In this document: positions 23,234 to 25,216 of the stretch, piece after piece
How positions within the stretch are numbered: position 1 is the first letter of the stretch
How the letters are laid out: every line of letters begins with the position of its first letter
Assembly (NCBI GenBank): GCA_964650965.1
Contig: CAZYYO010000035.1
Span: 1-25,216, forward strand
Direction of reading: 5' to 3'
From: CAZYYO01 sp964650965
GTDB taxonomy: Bacteria; Bacillota; Clostridia; Lachnospirales; Lachnospiraceae
DNA: 25,216 bases
Made by a program: the position numbers and the translations under genes
The notes under the pieces: model-generated
Database searches by the model: none
Told to the model about the DNA's origin: nothing
Seen by the model: the letters and a program-made list of their open reading frames with translations, nothing else

Positions 23234-24524
23234 TGTCAATGTTCGGGAAATTGTATTGGATATGCTGTTAGATATTACAAGAGAGGGAAAATATTCTCAT
23301 CTTGTGCTTCAGCAAACCTTATCCAAGTACCAGTATTTGGATAAGCAGCAAAGGTCCTTTCTATCCAGAGTTACTCATGGAACTGTAGAACACATGATAG
23401 AACTGGATTATATCATTAACTCCTATTCCAAGACTCCTGTGAAGAAGATGAAACCACTGATTCGTAATCTCCTTCGCATGAGCGTATATCAATTAAAATA
23501 CATGGATGCCGTACCGGATTCTGCAGTGTGTAATGAAGCTGTGAAGCTGGCCAATAAGCGGGGCTTTTCCCAGCTCAAAGGATTTGTCAATGGAGTGCTT
23601 CGAAATATTGCAAGAAATATAGGAGAAATAGAATATCCGGATCTGTCTGTAAAATATTCCATGCCCCAGTGGATTGTTGCCATGTGGGAGAAGGAATATG
23701 GCAAGGCACGTACTGAGGAAATCCTTCAGGCCTTTTATCAGGAAGCCAGAACCTGCATTCGTACCAATCTAAGCAGAATCAGTGGAGCAGAGCTGCGTCT
23801 GAGATTAGAGAAGGAAGGAGTCACGGTATATCCCGTACCAGAGGTTGACTATGCCTTCTTTATAGATGATTATGATTATCTTATGGCACTTCCATCCTTT
23901 CAGAAGGGATTGTTCTACGTACAGGATATCAGCTCTATGATGGTGGCAGAGCGTGCCGGGATTCAGCCGGGTGACATTTGCCTGGATGTGTGTGCAGCCC
24001 CAGGAGGTAAGAGCCTTCATATGGCAGAACTGCTTCAGGGAACCGGCAAGGTAGAAGCCAGGGATGTGTCTGACTATAAGGTTGGATTCATCAATGAAAA
24101 TATTGTTAAAAGTGGACTTAATAATATTACTGCAAAAAAATGGGATGCCACGATTCCAGACCCGGAGTGGACCGAGAAGGCCGATATTGTCATTGCAGAC
24201 CTGCCCTGTTCCGGACTGGGAGTTATAGGTAAGAAACCGGATATTAAGCTGCATGCCACCCCAGAAAGCTTGCAGGAGCTTGCTGTATTACAGCAATCCA
24301 TATTGCAGGTGGTATGTGCTTATGTTAAGCCTGGGGGAAGAATGGTCTTTTCCACCTGTACCATTAACAGACAAGAGAATGAAGAAAATGTAGCAAAATT
24401 CCTACAGACCCATAAAGAATTTCAATGTATCAGTATGGAACAGCTGCTGCCAAAGGCAGGAGCGGATACAGACACCGTATCAGTAAGTGATGGGTTCTTC
24501 ATTTCAGTTTTACAGAAGGAATAG
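23226..24524 (+). CDS. rsmB: 16S rRNA (cytosine-967-C5)-methyltransferase
   Basis: This enzyme methylates C967 of 16S rRNA using S-adenosylmethionine. The N-terminal NusB-like RNA-binding domain (about 1-135) contains RNLLRMSVYQLKYMD and NGVLRNIAR. The C-terminal methyltransferase shows VQDISSMM, the SAM loop DVCAAPGGKSLHMAE, and the two cysteines of the m5C mechanism: Cys328 in DLPCSG and Cys378 in STCT. The 432-residue length fits. GTG at 23226 is preferred as start because GGAGGAAG lies about 5 bases upstream; a TTG at 23211 lies over that site. It overlaps the metallopeptidase stop and is followed seven bases later by rlmN. Confidence 0.96.
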   Translation: MTNVNVREIVLDMLLDITREGKYSHLVLQQTLSKYQYLDKQQRSFLSRVTHGTVEHMIELDYIINSYSKTPVKKMKPLIRNLLRMSVYQLKYMDAVPDSAVCNEAVKLANKRGFSQLKGFVNGVLRNIARNIGEIEYPDLSVKYSMPQWIVAMWEKEYGKARTEEILQAFYQEARTCIRTNLSRISGAELRLRLEKEGVTVYPVPEVDYAFFIDDYDYLMALPSFQKGLFYVQDISSMMVAERAGIQPGDICLDVCAAPGGKSLHMAELLQGTGKVEARDVSDYKVGFINENIVKSGLNNITAKKWDATIPDPEWTEKADIVIADLPCSGLGVIGKKPDIKLHATPESLQELAVLQQSILQVVCAYVKPGGRMVFSTCTINRQENEENVAKFLQTHKEFQCISMEQLLPKAGADTDTVSVSDGFFISVLQKE

Positions 24525-24531
24525 AAAGCTT

Positions 24532-25216
24532 ATGGATAAAGTGGATATTAAGTCAATGAATTTACAGGAGCTGACAGCTTACATAGAGAGCCTGGGAGAA
24601 AAGAAGTTTCGGGCAAAGCAGTTGTATCAGTGGATGCACGTCAATAAAGCTGCGTCCTATGATGAAATGACAAATATACCAAATAAATTAAAAGAAGATT
24701 TGATTAACAAGGCAAGCTATGTAAGCTTACAGCAGATAGATTGTCAGATATCCCAGCTGGATGGCACCAGAAAATACCTGTTTGCCTTATCGGATGGAAA
24801 TATGGTGGAAAGCGTACTGATGAAATATAAGCACGGAAATTCTGTATGTATTTCATCTCAGGTGGGGTGCCGCATGGGATGTCGCTTCTGTGCCTCAACC
24901 CTGGGAGGTCTGGTTCGAAATCTCCTGCCTTCTGAAATGCTAGATCAGGTATATCGCATTGAGAGGGACAGTGGACAGCGGGTTCATAACCTGGTTGTTA
25001 TGGGAACAGGGGAGCCGATGGATAATTATGATCATCTGCTTAAGTTCATAGAGCTGTTATCCGATGAAAACGGATGTAATATCAGTCAGCGAAATATCAC
25101 GGTATCCACCTGCGGCATTGTTCCAAAAATTCGGGAACTGGCGCAAAAACAGCTGCAAATCACTTTGGCATTGTCTCTTCATGCCAGCAACCAGAAGAAA
25201 CGGTTAGAACTGATGC
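24532..25216 (+). CDS. rlmN: Dual-specificity 23S rRNA/tRNA adenine-C2 methyltransferase, 3'-truncated by window
   Basis: This radical SAM enzyme methylates C2 of A2503 in 23S rRNA and of A37 in some tRNAs. The 228 codons visible start MDKVDIKSMNLQELTAYIES, with KKFRAKQLYQWMH typical of the family's N-terminal helical domain. The [4Fe-4S] cluster motif Cys113-x3-Cys117-x2-Cys120 lies in VGCRMGCRFCAS, followed by NLVVMGTGEPMDNYD, ITVSTCGIVPKI and LSLHASNQ. About 120 more residues, including the C-terminal catalytic Cys, lie past the window end. The ATG at 24532 has AGAAGGA 11 bases upstream. Confidence 0.97.
   Translation, partial: MDKVDIKSMNLQELTAYIESLGEKKFRAKQLYQWMHVNKAASYDEMTNIPNKLKEDLINKASYVSLQQIDCQISQLDGTRKYLFALSDGNMVESVLMKYKHGNSVCISSQVGCRMGCRFCASTLGGLVRNLLPSEMLDQVYRIERDSGQRVHNLVVMGTGEPMDNYDHLLKFIELLSDENGCNISQRNITVSTCGIVPKIRELAQKQLQITLALSLHASNQKKRLELM

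Noticed and set aside
1..25216. CRISPR array, toxin-antitoxin, restriction or phage defence locus
   Set aside because: No spaced direct repeats or recognisable defence genes were found; the only tandem repeat is the 7-bp array, which has no spacers.

Overview
This window looks like chromosomal DNA from a Lachnospiraceae-type member of the Clostridia (Bacillota). The evidence is purine-rich Shine-Dalgarno sites, protein family variants typical of that group (the RsmB motif DLPCSGLGVIGKKPDIK, a DUF5685-DnaJ pair, a ThrRS-N-domain/uridine kinase fusion), a type A-like RNase P RNA, and the order dgt-dnaG-rpoD-trmK-nif3-nucleoside kinase-rnpB. The genus cannot be fixed from sequence alone. Most of the window is core housekeeping DNA in tight operons. 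No CRISPR array, phage, tRNA or rRNA is visible.

Layout. (1) 1-900 is a scrap region: the first 64 codons of an IS256-type transposase, cut off at an array of eight 7-bp repeats, with other direct repeats next to it, then a 56-codon orphan ORF on the minus strand. (2) 954-3487 holds a MATE exporter translationally coupled to an AraC-type regulator. (3) 3590-11180 is a plus-strand run for dNTP hydrolysis, replication priming, the housekeeping sigma factor, tRNA m1A22 methylation, a Nif3-like protein, an unusual nucleoside kinase, and the RNase P RNA with its terminator. (4) 11290-13337 is a three-gene unit of unknown function (membrane/zinc-ribbon protein, DUF5685, short DnaJ-TPR protein) behind a good promoter and a possible CcpA (cre) site. 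(5) 13353-15181 is on the minus strand: pyrB-pyrI (aspartate transcarbamoylase) and a CmpB-like membrane protein. (6) 15358-25216 is a plus-strand run: a cytoplasmic hybrid histidine-kinase-like protein, then murE-priA-def-fmt-metallopeptidase-rsmB-rlmN, the last cut by the window end.

How they work together. Regions 3 and 6 combine DNA replication and restart (DnaG, PriA), transcription initiation (RpoD), tRNA/rRNA maturation (RNase P, TrmK, RsmB, RlmN), N-terminal formyl-Met handling (Fmt, Def) and wall precursor synthesis (MurE). The less ordinary items are the signalling protein at 15358-17334, which has lost the phospho-accepting histidine, the G1-box aspartate and the active site of its first receiver while keeping an intact last receiver, and the 11396-13337 cluster, whose DUF5685 member carries two Asp-rich motifs placed much as in squalene/phytoene-synthase-like enzymes. 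Neither amounts to a proven new system; both are testable leads.
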